From the NCBI GenBank assembly GCA_021234155.1, contig JAJEKV010000098.1, forward strand, positions 1,653,771 through 1,717,770: a stretch of DNA of 64,000 nt, written 5' to 3'. Positions 1 to 13,673 of the stretch are shown piece after piece. The DNA is from Isoetes taiwanensis (taxonomy: Eukaryota > Streptophyta > Lycopodiopsida > Isoetales > Isoetaceae). Each line of letters starts with the position of its first letter. Positions within the stretch are counted from its first letter, which is position 1. A program made the position numbers and the translations under genes. The notes below the pieces were generated by a model, which searched no databases, was not told where the DNA came from, and saw only the letters and a list, made by a program, of their open reading frames with translations.

Positions 1-146
1 GACACGATCACGCCGTAGTGAAGGAAGCCGATCTGATCCTTACGAGTCGGAACAGGAAGAGGATCTACAAGCAAATATTGATGTGATAACAAATAAAGGT
101 CGGGCTGAGTCCTCGAAGATCTTTGAAGCGGTGATGAATTTACAAG
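1..146 (+). CDS. possible exon fragment at the window edge
   Basis: An open frame enters from outside the window (frame starting at base 2) and runs to a strong splice-donor-like CAAG|GTGAGT at 146/147. The peptide is hydrophilic and rich in Ser, Arg and Glu, with no recognised domain. A good acceptor (TATGCAG) ends at 217, but joining there puts a stop in the continuing frame, so either the junction is elsewhere or the copy is frameshifted. It could equally be a decayed transposon exon. Function unknown. Confidence 0.22.
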
Positions 147-2219
147 GTGAGTAATATACAATTGATTACAACAATAGATATATTCTTTTTGCTAATGTTG
201 TTGTTTTCCTTATGCAGTTTAGTGAACCGGCGAAAAGGTTGGTTCCATTCCTCCTTATAGGGAATTTGTCCTCTAAGCACGCACCCTCTATATCTTTCAA
301 AGTGATGTTGTTGAGTTCTGTTTGGAAGGTGGACTTGACCTCTAAGATGGTAGATGTCTATGGGAGGTAGGCTAGCATTTCAACATATTTATGTTATTTC
401 ATTCCCTAAGTCTTTCGGCTTATGTATTAATATGTAATGCGGATTTGTGTGCGGTACCTTTGTACTTGATCTTCCATCGATTGGAAACACAAGTTTTTCA
501 CGGTTTATTAGGACACCTTCGAAATTTTGTGAATTCCCTCAAGAGCGAGGGAGGGGGAGGCGGTACCTGAGGGAGAACACAAACATAAAGGAAGGGCTGG
601 ATGGCATTTTGATGGCAAGATGCCAATAAATATTTGTTCCAATGCGCAGGGGCCAAATGTGGCATTGGCAATACTTGCGGCGCTTCTTGGTGGGTGAAAA
701 GCTCTTTTCCATCTATAGCTAGCCCAAGTATGAGATCCTCTCTCTGTCCAAAGGCTATGTACCCGATGCTAAAGTGGTCAGTAAAGTATGAGTTTGTTTT
801 GTTTTTATGATTTGATTATTCTCATATTGCAATTTCTTATGCTTGATTTATTCTCACATTGCAATTTTGCGGGTTTCATAAGCTTGTGATCAATAACATG
901 ATGCTTTCGGATCCAATGGCTTAAACCATGGAAGAACTTTGATGCTCGTGTTACGTCCTAAAATGCGAAACTAGTACCGGCAACCCTTGCATGTGCACAA
1001 ATTCATAGATGCCGTGGTTGATGCCGCCAAGTCTCCATTTTGTAAGTAGAACATGTTATTTTCCTATTAGTTATTTGTTGGTATAGTCCTCTAATACTTG
1101 TGCACCATGCGGATGACACCCGATTGGTTTCGATGCACATACCAAGTCGGAGGGATCATCTAATGGAGGCATTAATTGTAGAAAGCGAGATGAATATACT
1201 GCGATTGTTCCTACGGGGTAGATAGTCCCTTTGACTTGTTTGTAAATTACAGTTTTGTATGAGCCATGCTCAGAACTTCTTTGTACTCAATAAAGTAATG
1301 AAAAATTAATTTATTTGTCTCACTTACACACAATGCAAATAACAATGGAGTGTAATTATCAATGTGTTTTCTCAATTGTGTGCGAAATGTAATTATAAAT
1401 TGTGATTCTCAAGTGTTTTCTTTTATTGTGGTGAATCATCTAATTCGGGGAAAGCTCATTATCTTTGACTTAAAATTGCGTATTTGGGCAAGATTGTGCA
1501 CAAGAATGAAAATATTAACTCAAGATACCAACATCGGAAAGATGAGCTTCAATTTAATATAGGAAACATGTTTTTTTTACCGCAGGCGGGGTTAGCATCA
1601 CTGCTAGCATTTGTAAGAAGGGTTTGATATTTGCCATCGGGTCTTCACTCACTTCTAAAAATCTTCAAACAAACTGTGAAAACATATTTGTGATGCTTTT
1701 TTCCATAAAGTCAAGTTTGTTTCACGGCCGTGAGCGGTGTTGGACTCCGCCACACAAACACCCCGAGAACCTCAAAGGGGTTGTTTAGAAAACCATTAGT
1801 CAGGTATGGAAAAGAGTACCCGAGTACTATGGACATGGAGTTCCCCGATCGGCTTCACAGAAAAGATACAAATCCACTTTTGAACTCCCTTGGAAGCTAC
1901 ATATGTCCTTTTCTCTTGACAATCGGTTATTAGGTAGACCGATTGCTTGTCATGGAGCTCAATCCATGGCTTAATGGATTCAAAATGGTCAAGATGGTAT
2001 AGTTTATGTGAAAGAGCATCCAATGACTACGCAACGTGATGGCATATGGAGTTGTGTGAACAGATTTTCTTTGGCAAACTATGGCAAAGGTCTTTCTGCT
2101 GCCCTAAATTTAGTCAATATCACGGAAAGCAAGGAATGGAACCGCCATCATGTTATTGGCCTCGGCTGGCCCATTGTTGGTGCCGGCACTTTGATCGATG
2201 TATAAATTCAAATCACAAC
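147..2219. other. unassigned, probably decayed mobile-element sequence
   Basis: Only short open frames (under 112 codons) occur on either strand and none carries a motif I recognise. An exon-like open stretch follows the acceptor at 217 for about 150 bases and ends near a GGTAGGCT. The rest is AT-rich with no clear repeat, tRNA or terminal-repeat structure. Confidence 0.4.
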
Positions 2220-3170
2220 CACCCCAATACCGGGTCACATGTTGTTTTTAGTGTGGTTTTTGCTAAAAACAACATCAAAAAACTACGTGTTGTTTTTGTC
2301 CGATTTTTGCCAGAAATGGCGGTAGTTTTTAGCCAAATTTTTTATACATGTAGTTTTTTTTTGTTAAAAGTCTACACGTAGAGTTTTGTCAAAATTATCT
2401 ACATCGTAGGAATTACACGTGTGTCTACATGTTGTTTTTTGTGAAGTAGATGTGGTTTTCAAGTGTTGTTTTTTCTAAAATAGACATGTGGTTCTTAATA
2501 AAACCTAAAAGGTCCACATGTAGTTTTTTAACTATTGTTTTGTATGAAAAAAAAAAAACTACGATAGAATTTTGTCCGATTTTGCTAGAAACTACACGTA
2601 GTTTTCTTTTTTGTTTTTTTTCTTTTAACTATGTTTGTTTTCTAAATTATTTTTCTTAAAAAATGGATTTTTTCTAGGAAGAATGTGGTTTTTGTAAACG
2701 TATTTGTTTCTAAGTATTTGTTTTCTTTGATAAAATGATATATGTGTGTTTTAAGAAGAAGAATGTGGTTTTTTTTTAACTCATTTGTTTCTAAGTGTTT
2801 TTTTTTTCTAACAAAATGATGAGGTGCTTTTAAAAAAAATGTGGTTTTTTTTAATATTGTGGCCTCTAAAGTTGTTGTTTTTTTAAAAAAATGATATATT
2901 TTTTTAACTATGTTCATTTTCTAAGTGTTGTTTTCCTAGAAAACAGATATGTGGTTTTAAAATAAGCTACATTTGTTTTCAAGTATTATTTTTTCTCATG
3001 AAGAATTTTGATATATAGGTTTATATAAAATCAACATGTGGTTGTTTTTAAAATAAAGCAATTTCAAGAAATTAATTTGTTTTTTGCTTAGGAACAAAAA
3101 GCAATATACAAGTGTTATTTTTGTTTGTTTTTTCTTCTAAAAACAAAGACGTGGGTTTGGAACTGAAGAT
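2220..3170. repeat. T-rich degenerate array (GTGGTTTTT / GTAGTTTTT)
   Basis: About 950 bases are built from degenerate units carrying GTGGTTTTT, GTAGTTTTTT, ACATGTGG and AAGTGTTGTTTTTTCT, with strong strand asymmetry (T much greater than A). The small ORFs here are by-products of low complexity. The complementary motif set (AAAAACCAC, AAAACTACAC) forms a second array at 12.09-12.80 kb, so the two are related in inverted orientation. Confidence 0.7.
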
Positions 3171-5659
3171 CTAAAAACCATTGAAAAATATACACCTTTA
3201 TTTTTCAAGATTGCGATTTACAATTCACAATCAAAACAAAAAGATATTTTCACACCTGACTCCAAACACTCCAAACTCAGTGCAAAAATAACAAAGAGTC
3301 ACTTATTGGATCCTTCTAAAGGAGCTCTGCAAAAGCACATAAGGTTGCTCGAGAAAAAATCAAAAGAAAAAAAAAAAAAAAGGGAAAAGGATACGATTAT
3401 AAGGAAGGCATCAAATATAGCAGATTGCTTTTGCTACTTTTTCTTTGTGAAAAATACCTTGGACCTTTGGTGTTTCTGCTTGCCGATTTCTACTTGGCTT
3501 GCCGATTCTTGGTTTGTTTTCGATTCTGTCTTGCTTCTTAGCTTCTTGGCTTGGTTCGATTTTTTGGCTTTGTCTTGATATAAGCCCAAAGATTGCTCAC
3601 CGTCAACGATTATTACTTATATAAACCAATGAATGATTCTGATCTAAATGCGGTAGCCATAGCCTTGAAGGGGGCGAGGCGGCCCAGGGGAAGGCCGGCT
3701 ATGAGCACAAAGCGATTTGGTACAGGACAAGCCAAGTGATCGTTCAAAGCCCGAAAGGGTGGAGCCATATTACTAGTATGAGAAAGCTACTTACGATTGG
3801 CTCTCATTCTCTTTTGCACATAAGATAATAATATCATGTCTCATATATATGGAAAGAATCAATTGCCATGAAGAAAATAGAATGAGCTAAGAATCTTCTT
3901 CTTGGGTACATTATGTCTTCAACAGCAAAGACAGCCGTAACATGTGATCCGTTTCACAATTATATAGTTTAAGAGTGCGAAGTCTTATACCTCAAGGTGG
4001 GCTTGGCAAGATGATTGCTGCCCAAAACCCGATATGGTAATATATCCGCTTTTTTTGCTCGGGAGGCCAAGGCACGGAAGCTGATAGGGCAAAATCGCCG
4101 ATCTGGCGACATCGAGGGCGTCGACACCCATAGGAGGTGTGCATAAATCGGCCCCATAGAACCGAGCCGCGATAAATCGGCAGTGGTGGGGTTTTCTTCA
4201 TCTCTGTAATTACAGCCCATGAGATCGCCCTGAAGGATTCTTCCAAGCCCGGATATTGAAAACCCCGATTAAGGTAGTATTTAAAGACCTGTTCATTATC
4301 TAGTCAGCGTAGAACTCGATATATTGATCATGCGAAAGCGAGATCCACTAAGTTTTTACTAACCATCTGTTGGTCTTTGGGTACTAGAACATGGTGGGAG
4401 AGAGATTGAAGGGAGACAAGTTAGGAATTGCAAAGAATTAACATGAGATTCCGGCTCCTTTTCTTTCACAAGAGCATCACCAGATCATGTGAAGCTTGGC
4501 CGGCATAAGCCCGGAATGAAGGCAGAGACTAGCGGTGTGGCCTTGACCCAGTAGGCGAGGGCGCCATAGCCCCCACCTCCCTCTGATTTGGAGGCGGGGA
4601 GAGTGCCATAGGGGCGGCTCTTACCTTTGATTTGCCCAGGTATAGAGGTAAGGCAGGAAGAAATGCTTGAGAAAGCTGAAGGGAAAGCTCGCTGAGGACC
4701 AAATACATGACAAGAAATACACGGGATCCACCATCCCAGGGGCGTTTATATCACCGCCAAATCACGGACCCTCCCAATTTCCGAACCTTTGATGGGGCAT
4801 TTTTTTCATCCATATAATTATTTTCAATTTTGAACTTATGATAAATGTTCCACTACTTTTTGATTTTTCATATATGGGTTTTTTTCCCGACCATATGGCT
4901 ATAGCCAAAATATATGGTTATAGCCAAATATTGGACTTATTTTACACCATTTTTTCTTGGTTGTATAAAGCTCCAAGAAGTCGCCCCACTTTTTAATTCT
5001 CAATGAGTGCTAGAAAATTTTGAGGACAACTCCCGTTTGAAATTGGAAAAATCTCCCGGCCAAAGATAATTTCTACAAAGCAACCATTCCTACACACGTG
5101 GGATCTCAAAGTCATTAGGCTCATAAGGCATCAACTCAAATTTTAAGAATCTTATAGGGCGTCCTTTGTCGTGAGGGAAAAGCTTGAAAAAAAGTATAGA
5201 ATGGATTTGCGAGGGAGTTCATTGCACCAAAGGTATGTCAACTCTTTTATGCTCAGATGAATACTTTGAATTGTACACCTCTTTGAATTGTACCTAGTGT
5301 ATTTTTAATTTTTCAATGTTGGTAAACGTAAAAAATGTCGAAGATGACATCATGGGATTAGGTTATTTTAGAAAAAACTACTGAATAAGTTATTTTATTT
5401 ATGGACACTCTTTGCATTTTCACAAACAATTGAGGATCTACATAAGATTGGATGCTCATTGGTAGAAGACCACTGAATGGTCATGAAAAATCGCCTTTCT
5501 CGATGAATCACATGAAGAAGCCAAGTTGGGCCTAGTGGTGCTTTATCCCTCTCAATGTGAGAGTGATTCCAGAGTTTCAAATTCACCTACCAAATGAAAG
5601 CGGAATCTTGTTATACAAACAAACGGGTGGGAATTTAATAGCCACACTTACCTAGGCAC
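3171..5659. other. unassigned intergenic stretch
   Basis: No supported gene. Two overlapping minus-strand frames near 3969-4246 cover a moderately GC-rich block, but I recognise no domain in them. Around 4.5-4.8 kb the text is GC-richer and repeat-like, possibly an old LTR fragment, but no terminal pair was found. 4.8-5.6 kb is AT-rich with nothing identifiable. Confidence 0.4.
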
Positions 5660-7110
5660 CAAGGAATTTTGGCGCGATGTCACCTGAGGCACCAACATGC
5701 CACCCTAGGCTCAAACATGCCAAAAGGTGGCTCAAACATGCCAAGTGGCTCCAAACATGCCCGCGTGGGCTCCCAGCATGCCACCTAGGCTCCAGCATGC
5801 AGTGGCTCCAAACAGCTACCACTTGGCTCAAACATGCCAAGGTAGCTCAAACATGCCACCCTAGGCTCCAAACATGCAAAGAGTGGCTCAAAACATACCA
5901 CCACAGGTAGCCGGGTAGCTCAAACATGCCACCTTGAGATTCCCAGCTTTATGCCGCGCGAGGCTTCACATGCCAAGGTGGTGCAAACATGCGGAGCTCC
6001 AGCATGCCGGCAGTTCCGCATGCCAAGAGTGGCTCCAGCATGCCACCACCTAGCACCAACACACAGGCTCCAAACATTGCCAAGGTAGCTCAAACATGTC
6101 GTGGTAGCTCCAAACATTACCCGCGCGAGCTCCAAACACCACCTAGCTCTAACATGCCAAGGTGGCTCAAACATGCCCGTGGCTCCCCAACATGCCACCT
6201 CGAAAAACATGCCACCCTGGGGTCCAACACAAGGTGGCTCAAACATCCCACTAGGTCCAAACATGTCCAAGGTGGCTCCAAACATGCCACCTTGGGTCCA
6301 AATGCCACCTAGGGCTCCAACATGCCAAGGTGGAGCAACCATACCACCTAGGCCCCAACAAGCCAAGGTGGCTCCAACACCACCTAGGGCTCCAAATGCC
6401 AAGGTGGCTCAAACATACCACCAGGGGCCCTAACATGCCAAGGTGGCTCCAACATGCCATATATGGGCTCCAACATGCCACCTAGGCTCCAACATGCCAC
6501 CCCAGGCTCCAACATGCCATGGTGGAAGCAAAGAGTTACGTGGGCTCCCCATGCCCCCTAGGAAACCAACATGCCAAGGTGGCTCAAACATGCCACCTAG
6601 GCACAACATGCCACCTAGGCTCTAACATGCCACCCCCTAGGCTCAAACACATGCCGCAGGAGGGTTCCAACATGCCACCTAGGCTCCAACATGCCAAGGT
6701 TCAAACAGCTCTTCCCGTGGGCTCCCAATATGCCACTGGGCTCAACATGCCAAGGTGGTCAAACATTCCACTGGGGCTCAAAACATGCCAAGGTGGCCCA
6801 AAACATGCCACTTGGCGGTCCAGCATGCCGGTGGCTCCAGCCCATACCACCTAGGCCCTACAAGCAAGGTGGCTCCAACATGCCACCTAGGCTCCAACAT
6901 GCCAAGGTGGCTCAAACATTAGCCTAGGGCCCATGCCAAGGTGGTCCAACATGCCATATGGGCTCCAACATGCCACCCCCGGCTCCGGCATGCACCAAGG
7001 TGTCAAACATGTCTCAAGATGGCTCAAGCGTGCCATGTGGGCTCCAACATGCCACCTAGGCTCCAACATGCCATAGTGGCTCAAACAGCGTCTCCGCGTG
7101 GGCTCCCAAC
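5660..7110. repeat. 19-20 bp CATGCC minisatellite, about 1.45 kb
   Basis: More than 60 degenerate tandem units share the core CTCCAACATGCC. Two sub-types alternate: one continues as ACCTAGG (AvrII-like palindrome), the other as AAGGTGG. The basic period is 19-20 bp and the alternation suggests a dimeric higher-order unit of about 38-40 bp. Several ORFs on both strands with repeating His/Pro/Trp/Cys peptides are by-products of the array, not genes. Confidence 0.9.
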
Positions 7111-10100
7111 ATGCTTTCGGGAAGCGTTACAAGGCTGCGGAATGGAGTGCGACTTAGATCATATGCGTCGAGAATGGTAGAAATTACCCTAGGGACCAAG
7201 TTACACGATCATTTTTTAGTAGCGAGAAAGAGCAAGAACCTCTGCATGGCGGCGTGGCGACCACCTGCTTAGGCCAATTGACTGCAGTGTGTTGGGGGCC
7301 AGAGCTACTTTAAGCTTCTTGGAAGGGGGTGGTCTTACACTTCACACCAAGCAGTCACGAGGGTAATGTCGTTTGATCCATTGGCGGTCAGTTCATAGTT
7401 CAGTGGGGAGAATTGCGAGTCCGTGGCGGGGGCCTTGAGAGGACCTTTGAGGCCCGGCCTTGGGAAGGTTTTAAGGGTCCGTCTTTTGGCATCAACCCCT
7501 CCCTCTACGTCATGACATTGTATGCAAGATCTCCGGCAATCAATTAGATATGGCCTCCCCAAAACAAACCCTATTGTTGCTAGGTTATTGAAGGGGTAGT
7601 TTTAGTGGGTTACACATAGAAGGCCATGATTGAAACAGTGAAAAGCAAGCAATTTATCGGCTGAATGGGGTTGGTTATCTTCCTCAGTGGCAATAGAAAT
7701 CAAGAGCGTCTTTTCTGATAGCAAAATTATTTGGGATCATTTAGGCCGCCTATAGATCAAACTCTGTTATTTTCACTTGCCATGGCTCAAGCATGTATGT
7801 TTAGAAAGATGCACTTGGTTATCCTAAAGTTTTATTCATGTTTGGCCTCAAAAAAGTAAACCCTATGTGTACCTAGGTTATTTGTGGGGGTTTACCTTCG
7901 AAGGAAGAGTGGTCATTTCTTGGATTCTTAGGTGCACTTTTCTGAGATATGTATCTTGAGGGCAAAATAACAATATAACGGTTTGAATTGTATGGCCATC
8001 ACGTGAATGATCCCAGGCTGGCCTGCTTCTTTGCTGCTTCTTGACTTCCCAATTGCCACCTTTGGGGATGAAAATAAACTTATTCCATCAATTCCCTGAC
8101 CGCCGTGTTTTCAGCTGCCGGCTACCGACTATGTCCAGAATTACAGCCAGACTAAACTTCGACCTCCTGCGTAACTTCCCTTCGTAACCTAGCAACACCT
8201 GCAAGGTTTATGTTTGGGAGGCCACTCCCCATGGTCGATCCGGGATCTTGCACAATGTCGCCAGTCACCGTGGAGGGCATTTTTGACACCAGAAGATGGG
8301 ACCCTTAAAGAGCCTTCTTCAAGCAGTTCGGCCCCAAAGTCCTCTTCCGGCCCCCGCCATGGATGGGCTGGCAACTCTCCACTCTAGAGGCGTGGAATTG
8401 GCTCCGCCCAATGGACTCAAAACCATTGAAAATTTTCCGCCAAAGCACTACGCCAATGGCCTCTGCTAGTTTTGCCTTGAGCAAGAATACCTGAAGTAAA
8501 TGTATGAGTGACCAAGATCTTTTTTCTTGAGAGTTCATAAATACACAGAATATAAAACAAGTGTAGTACGTGACGCCGCACTACTACTTTGTCCAGAATG
8601 ATGTCTCAATGCTAGTTTTGACATGCCTTTTTGATCTCACGGGCATTTGTTGAGGATGGCTCCAAAATTCCCTTTGCAATCACGGACCATAAACACATCC
8701 TAAGGATTTTTGAGGCAAAAACGTAATTGGATCAATATGTGCTCCCCACCAAAATAAAATGAATTAGGGAAAGAGACATCACCAAGAGTATTAAGGGTCA
8801 TCAACGCATCTTCAACTTTTTTCTCGCTTTTGGCCCAGCGTTCATAAGCCCCGCCCCCAAGTCTTGCTGCATATTGTAGAGATTTATTTGAAGTCGATTT
8901 ACATTAATTTTCCTTTGAGCATTCTGGTTTGGCCTTCAAGAAGACTAATCAGATGCAATGTTAACCATGTCTTGGCTACTTTAATCAATTTTTAACCTAA
9001 AAGGTTTTATGCATGCCCTAAATCGATATCCGTATGAGGAAGGTTTTCAAACTTATTTAGCCCTAACTTATTTCAAAGATGTTCTACAAGTATTTTACTA
9101 AACCATAAAATACAAAACATTGCATGCACATAACAAATTCTATGTCTCTAGAGATGCCAAATTGTCCCCGACCGCCTTTAGGAACTCTAGCAAGATTATA
9201 AAATTGTCAAATTCTTGTATGAATATAGTATTGTAAGTCCATTGGGTAGATTCCATGTCCCATAAACGTGTAAATATGGAGTTAAGCGTTAGCTCAAACC
9301 TACAATACTAGCTAGGGATGGAAATTAATCCCCCCCAGGGAATTAAATCAGTTTAATTAAATCTTGCCATGATTTGGCGGCATTTCACATGTCTTCTAAC
9401 AACTTGTTGAAACATGTGCATGGACCAAGTAACTCAAGGGGCTCGAGTCAAGAACCAAGTAAGGACTTTCATTTGAAGCATCACAAGAAAAGGATTCAAA
9501 GTAAAAAAGTCAAAGGCACACAAGAAGGAGGGCAAGGTCAACCCAAAAAGCTTCATGGCAATATCCAAAGATGGAAGAGACCCTTTAGGAAGTAAGATGT
9601 TCACTCAAGTTCAAATTCTTGGGCATGATTGATATATTGAGCACCCTTTGTCTCCACTTGCCTCACCTCTCATCTCCACTACTATACAAACCCCAAAACG
9701 GTTCAAACTCTTTTCCTAGTCAAAAAATCCTCAACACATCCATGATACACCCCTCCATTCACTTGAGACAATTTAAAAACTGGGTACAAGAATTGACCTA
9801 CCAATGGTCCAGATGACACATTTTTCTTTTCTCTCTAAGTCAAAGGGGGAGAGAAAATGAGCCTACATTTTCAATATCAAGTTGCTTTAAAGTAAAAGAT
9901 AAGCCCAAAATGGTTAAAAAACAATTGGCAATAAATTTGCATTAGATGGACTTGGCATTACAAAAATCATGTCATGTCATCATCCACCTCACCCAAAGTT
10001 TGCCACCCTTATCACACACCATATTCCTTTTTCATCTCACAAAGTTTTGACTAGAGGAAAAGTTTTGCCAAGTCATCCCATGTCATGTTTGATTGCCTAC

Positions 10101-12089
10101 CATACCATATGCTTACCACATGTCCAAATGTCAAAACCATTCCATTCAAAAAACAATCAAATCGTCCCTTCCAAAAAAAGATCCTTCCATAGGGGCAGGC
10201 ATCAAAAGATTCCATGTGGCACAAAAAGATTCCCAAATAGACCATGTTTTGGCCCTATAGTTTGAATTCTAGGGAAGAGTGCCCTATGGTTGGAAGGTGC
10301 TAACACTTAATTTTTTCTATGCACCCTCGCTTCTTCTAAGTCTCATTTCCACCCAATCCCTATGTGCCACGTTACACAGTATCATTTTGCGAAAAAAGGC
10401 CTCGTGGGATATCTCTTTCTCTACTTGAAATTCTCTAACCTAAAGGGCACAGGCCAAGATCCAGACCTTTCCAGTGAGATGCTGCCTCGACAATCATGAG
10501 CCCAGCATCCCTTTTTGTACTCTTGTGCCTCAAGAAACATCATAACACATGCGTAAAAAGTTTTTCAAACAAATCAAACCTAGATGCCAAGAATGTGCTG
10601 GAAATGAGAAAACAAAAAGGGGAAACATTTTTGAAACAAGGGGCGGCTTCCGTGCGAAAGATCTCGATTGCGGATCAGCCATCCGGGAGGCGATTTATGA
10701 AAGCATAAAGTTAAGAATGACCGCCTTTGCATGAAATATTCCTATTTATTTGATGCAAAATACTTGAATGTGTACCTTCATTTGATTATTTTTATCCTGT
10801 GCCCAAGACTCGAGCTTTGGGAATTTATGTTCCTATTCTATGTGATGATTCAATGAAAGAAAATTCGAACTTGGTAAGCATTGTCCTCATATTTGATAAC
10901 CTAAAAGCATAATATTGGAGTAAATTAATGATCTCAATTCAATTAGCGCAGTCTAGGTGTAGATGATTGCTTCACAAGCCAAATATTAGCAAAAGAAAAA
11001 ACAATCAAGCACTGCCTTACTCAGAGAAATATTCCATTTATTCACCATAGAGTTAAAGTTGCTATTTCTTATCAAAAATCTTTATAAAGAAAAAAAAAAG
11101 GATCGATCTCAAAAAAGGACTCTATGCACCTACTGCAGGTAGTCATCGTAAATCATTTCAATTGACAAAACTTGAAAAGGTATTATGTTCATACACTTGC
11201 AAAAAAGCTTCCCGAGGGTTGGGATATTGACCAAAAATTGACCCGGGTCGGGTTTGATCAATTGCACAAGTTTGTCCAAGGATTTTCTAGCAGACTTTCA
11301 TAGGCAGATCAAGTACCTTACCTAGTATCCAACAAAATTGATTTAATCAAAAAAGCTCAAGGAACCACACATGGAAAGTATTTTCTTTGTGGCATGTCTT
11401 TTTTACTCGCTCAGTGAAGTTAATCTATTATGGCCATTTGAGTAATAATTTTTTTTGCAAAGATTCTCTCGCAGTAGTGGTTGCTATATAGCAACCTGGA
11501 GGTTCTACACCATTGAGGTTGAAGGTTTGCCAGAATACCTTCAACATTAAATAATACATCATTAGATGCAGTCGAGGAGCTTTGTGAAACATCAAATTTC
11601 ATCTAAAATATAATGTTAAATCAAATGTTATAACTAAAAATTGTAATAAAGCACCTAGAAAAAGCACCATCGACGACGATTAGAGTGGATGCAAATATCC
11701 GATGAATAGTCCACGAAAATCGATGATATATCGGACGTTATATCTGACGATTGGCGCGCATTATTGATTACGACATATTCGGCATATTCCGACGCCAAAT
11801 TCCCCGGGCAATTATGGCCGATACATATTTGACGATATCCCCGACGATTATGTGACGCTAACCGGACGAATCGTCCGGGAAAAGCATCAAAATAGTAATC
11901 GCCGTACGCTCGGCTACATGCCTCAGAGGCAAAAAATCTCTAGACGCCTCGACGATTTTTCCGACAAAAAATGCTCTTTATTCTCTTATATAGGGTTGGA
12001 TCTAACTGTGGAGGTAATTTTTCACGAATGTAAAAACAATACGATACATTCCCAAAGTTGAGCACACAAACAATATTCGAATGGTGGTG
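7111..12089. other. unassigned, no confident gene
   Basis: Short ORFs only. Two overlapping minus-strand frames at 8189-8538 are the most gene-like but carry no recognised domain. Around 8.65-8.9 kb the minus strand faintly resembles the C-terminal text of a LINE, too weakly to call. 11.69-11.96 kb is rich in GACGATT/CGACGAT-type text. No tRNA, rRNA or terminal-repeat structure was seen. Confidence 0.35.
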
Positions 12090-12800
12090 GAGCTTTGCTT
12101 AAGAAATATCCTAAAAAACCATACTTCCTTAAAATAGTCACAGAAAAAACTACGCCACTTCAGAAAATCACACTTACGTAAAAAAAAAAGCTACTTAAAA
12201 CTACACCTACTTAAAAACCACACATCAAAACCATACTTACTTTTAAAAATAGCTACTTAAAACTATACCTAGTTATATAAACCACCACCAAAAAATCATA
12301 TTTCCTAAAAAAATAGCTTCTTAAACACTACACACCTAGTTATAAACTACACCACTTGAAAAACCATACTTCATTAAAAACACCACTTAAAACTACAATC
12401 TGCTTATAAACCACACTTCAAAAACCATACTTCTTTAAAAAAATAGCTATTTAAAAACTACACCCACTTATAAACGACACCTCAAAAAACAACACCTCGA
12501 TTAAAAAAATCATACCACTTCAGAAAACCATACTTCCTTAAAACAACCACTTAAAAACTATACCTCCTTATAAAACCACACTTCAAAAAAAACTATACTT
12601 CCATAAAAAAACGACTCTTAAAACTACACCTAGTTATAAACTACACCTCAAAAACAACACCTTCTTAAAACAACCCCTCAAAAATAAGCAACACTTCTTT
12701 AAAAAAAATGACACCAAAAAAAAGACCACACCTTCAAAACAAAACTATAGCTTAGAAAAAAACTACACCTGCCTCCTTAATAAACCACACCTCCACATAA
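12090..12800. repeat. A-rich degenerate array (AAAACCACAC / AAAACTACACC)
   Basis: About 700 bases of degenerate units of the type CTTAAAAACTACACC, ACCACACTTCAAAAACC and ATACTTCCTTAAAAAA. The motif set is the reverse complement of the T-rich array at 2.22-3.17 kb. There is no coding potential. Confidence 0.7.
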
Positions 12801-13633
12801 CCACATGTAGATTTTTTTGGAACAACGACATGTTGTCTTTTGTTCTTGTTGTTTTAGGTGTGGTCCCGAGGGATAAGGTGGTAGTGAATGTTATGAATAT
12901 ATGTATCAAAAGTTTTTGTTCATTACTTGAGTACTCGTTTCATCGTCTTTCTTATTGGTACAATTATGAGTGTATACATAATTAAGTGATCTTCATTTGC
13001 TTTGTAGATGAATGGTGAAACACAAAAGACTATTAAGAAACTAAGAGATAGAGGGATCCACAAGAACCCGGAGGTAATACAAACCAACACAATGTTGCCA
13101 AGTACATAGGGTTGGGGACCCGACTCGCCTCTATCTTTGCTGTTCGAACTTTGGGAAAAGGTTGAGCAAATTGAAATTATGAGGAACGAGCAACCATGAA
13201 AGGTATATTGGCAGCAAATCACTTGTTGCACAACCCTTGGGGGAAGGCACGTGTCCTGGAAGATGCAGGCCATGTAGGATGGAAAGGTTTGCCAGTGGCA
13301 CGTGCTATAGAAACCGCATGGACTCGCTTTTAGAGGATATCTCTTAGAAGCCTCTCGGACTGGAAGACATGATGCAATAGTCATAAGATGTCGGGGCTCC
13401 CCTAACGACATTTTGAAGCTTGGTCATGAATTATGAGCCATGCTCATTTTTGGGTGTGTTGTATTTATGTCCACAATATAAATATATCAACCATTTGTAC
13501 ATGAAAACCTGTCCATTTCTTATCTTTGCCATGAAACCATTTTTAATGTTTATGCAATTCAACTTTCTTGTGTTCAATTCTAATCAACTTACACTTAACA
13601 AATTTTTATAATATTTTCGGAATGTACATAGAG

Positions 13634-13673
13634 ATGTACATAAGATGTACATTGTTGTACATCTTATGTACAT
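13634..13673. repeat. perfect 18-bp palindrome of TGTACAT units
   Basis: The left arm 13634-13651 and right arm 13656-13673 are perfect reverse complements separated by a 4-base loop TTGT. Flanking sequence continues with further ATGTACAT units. As DNA or RNA this would form a very stable hairpin. Confidence 0.9.

Noticed and set aside
5677-7084. Many ORFs of 60-160 codons on both strands
   Set aside because: All are translations of the 19-20 bp minisatellite.
12923-13411. 162-codon minus-strand ORF
   Set aside because: No domain, no neighbouring exon with matching frame, and the opposite strand has equally exon-like text.
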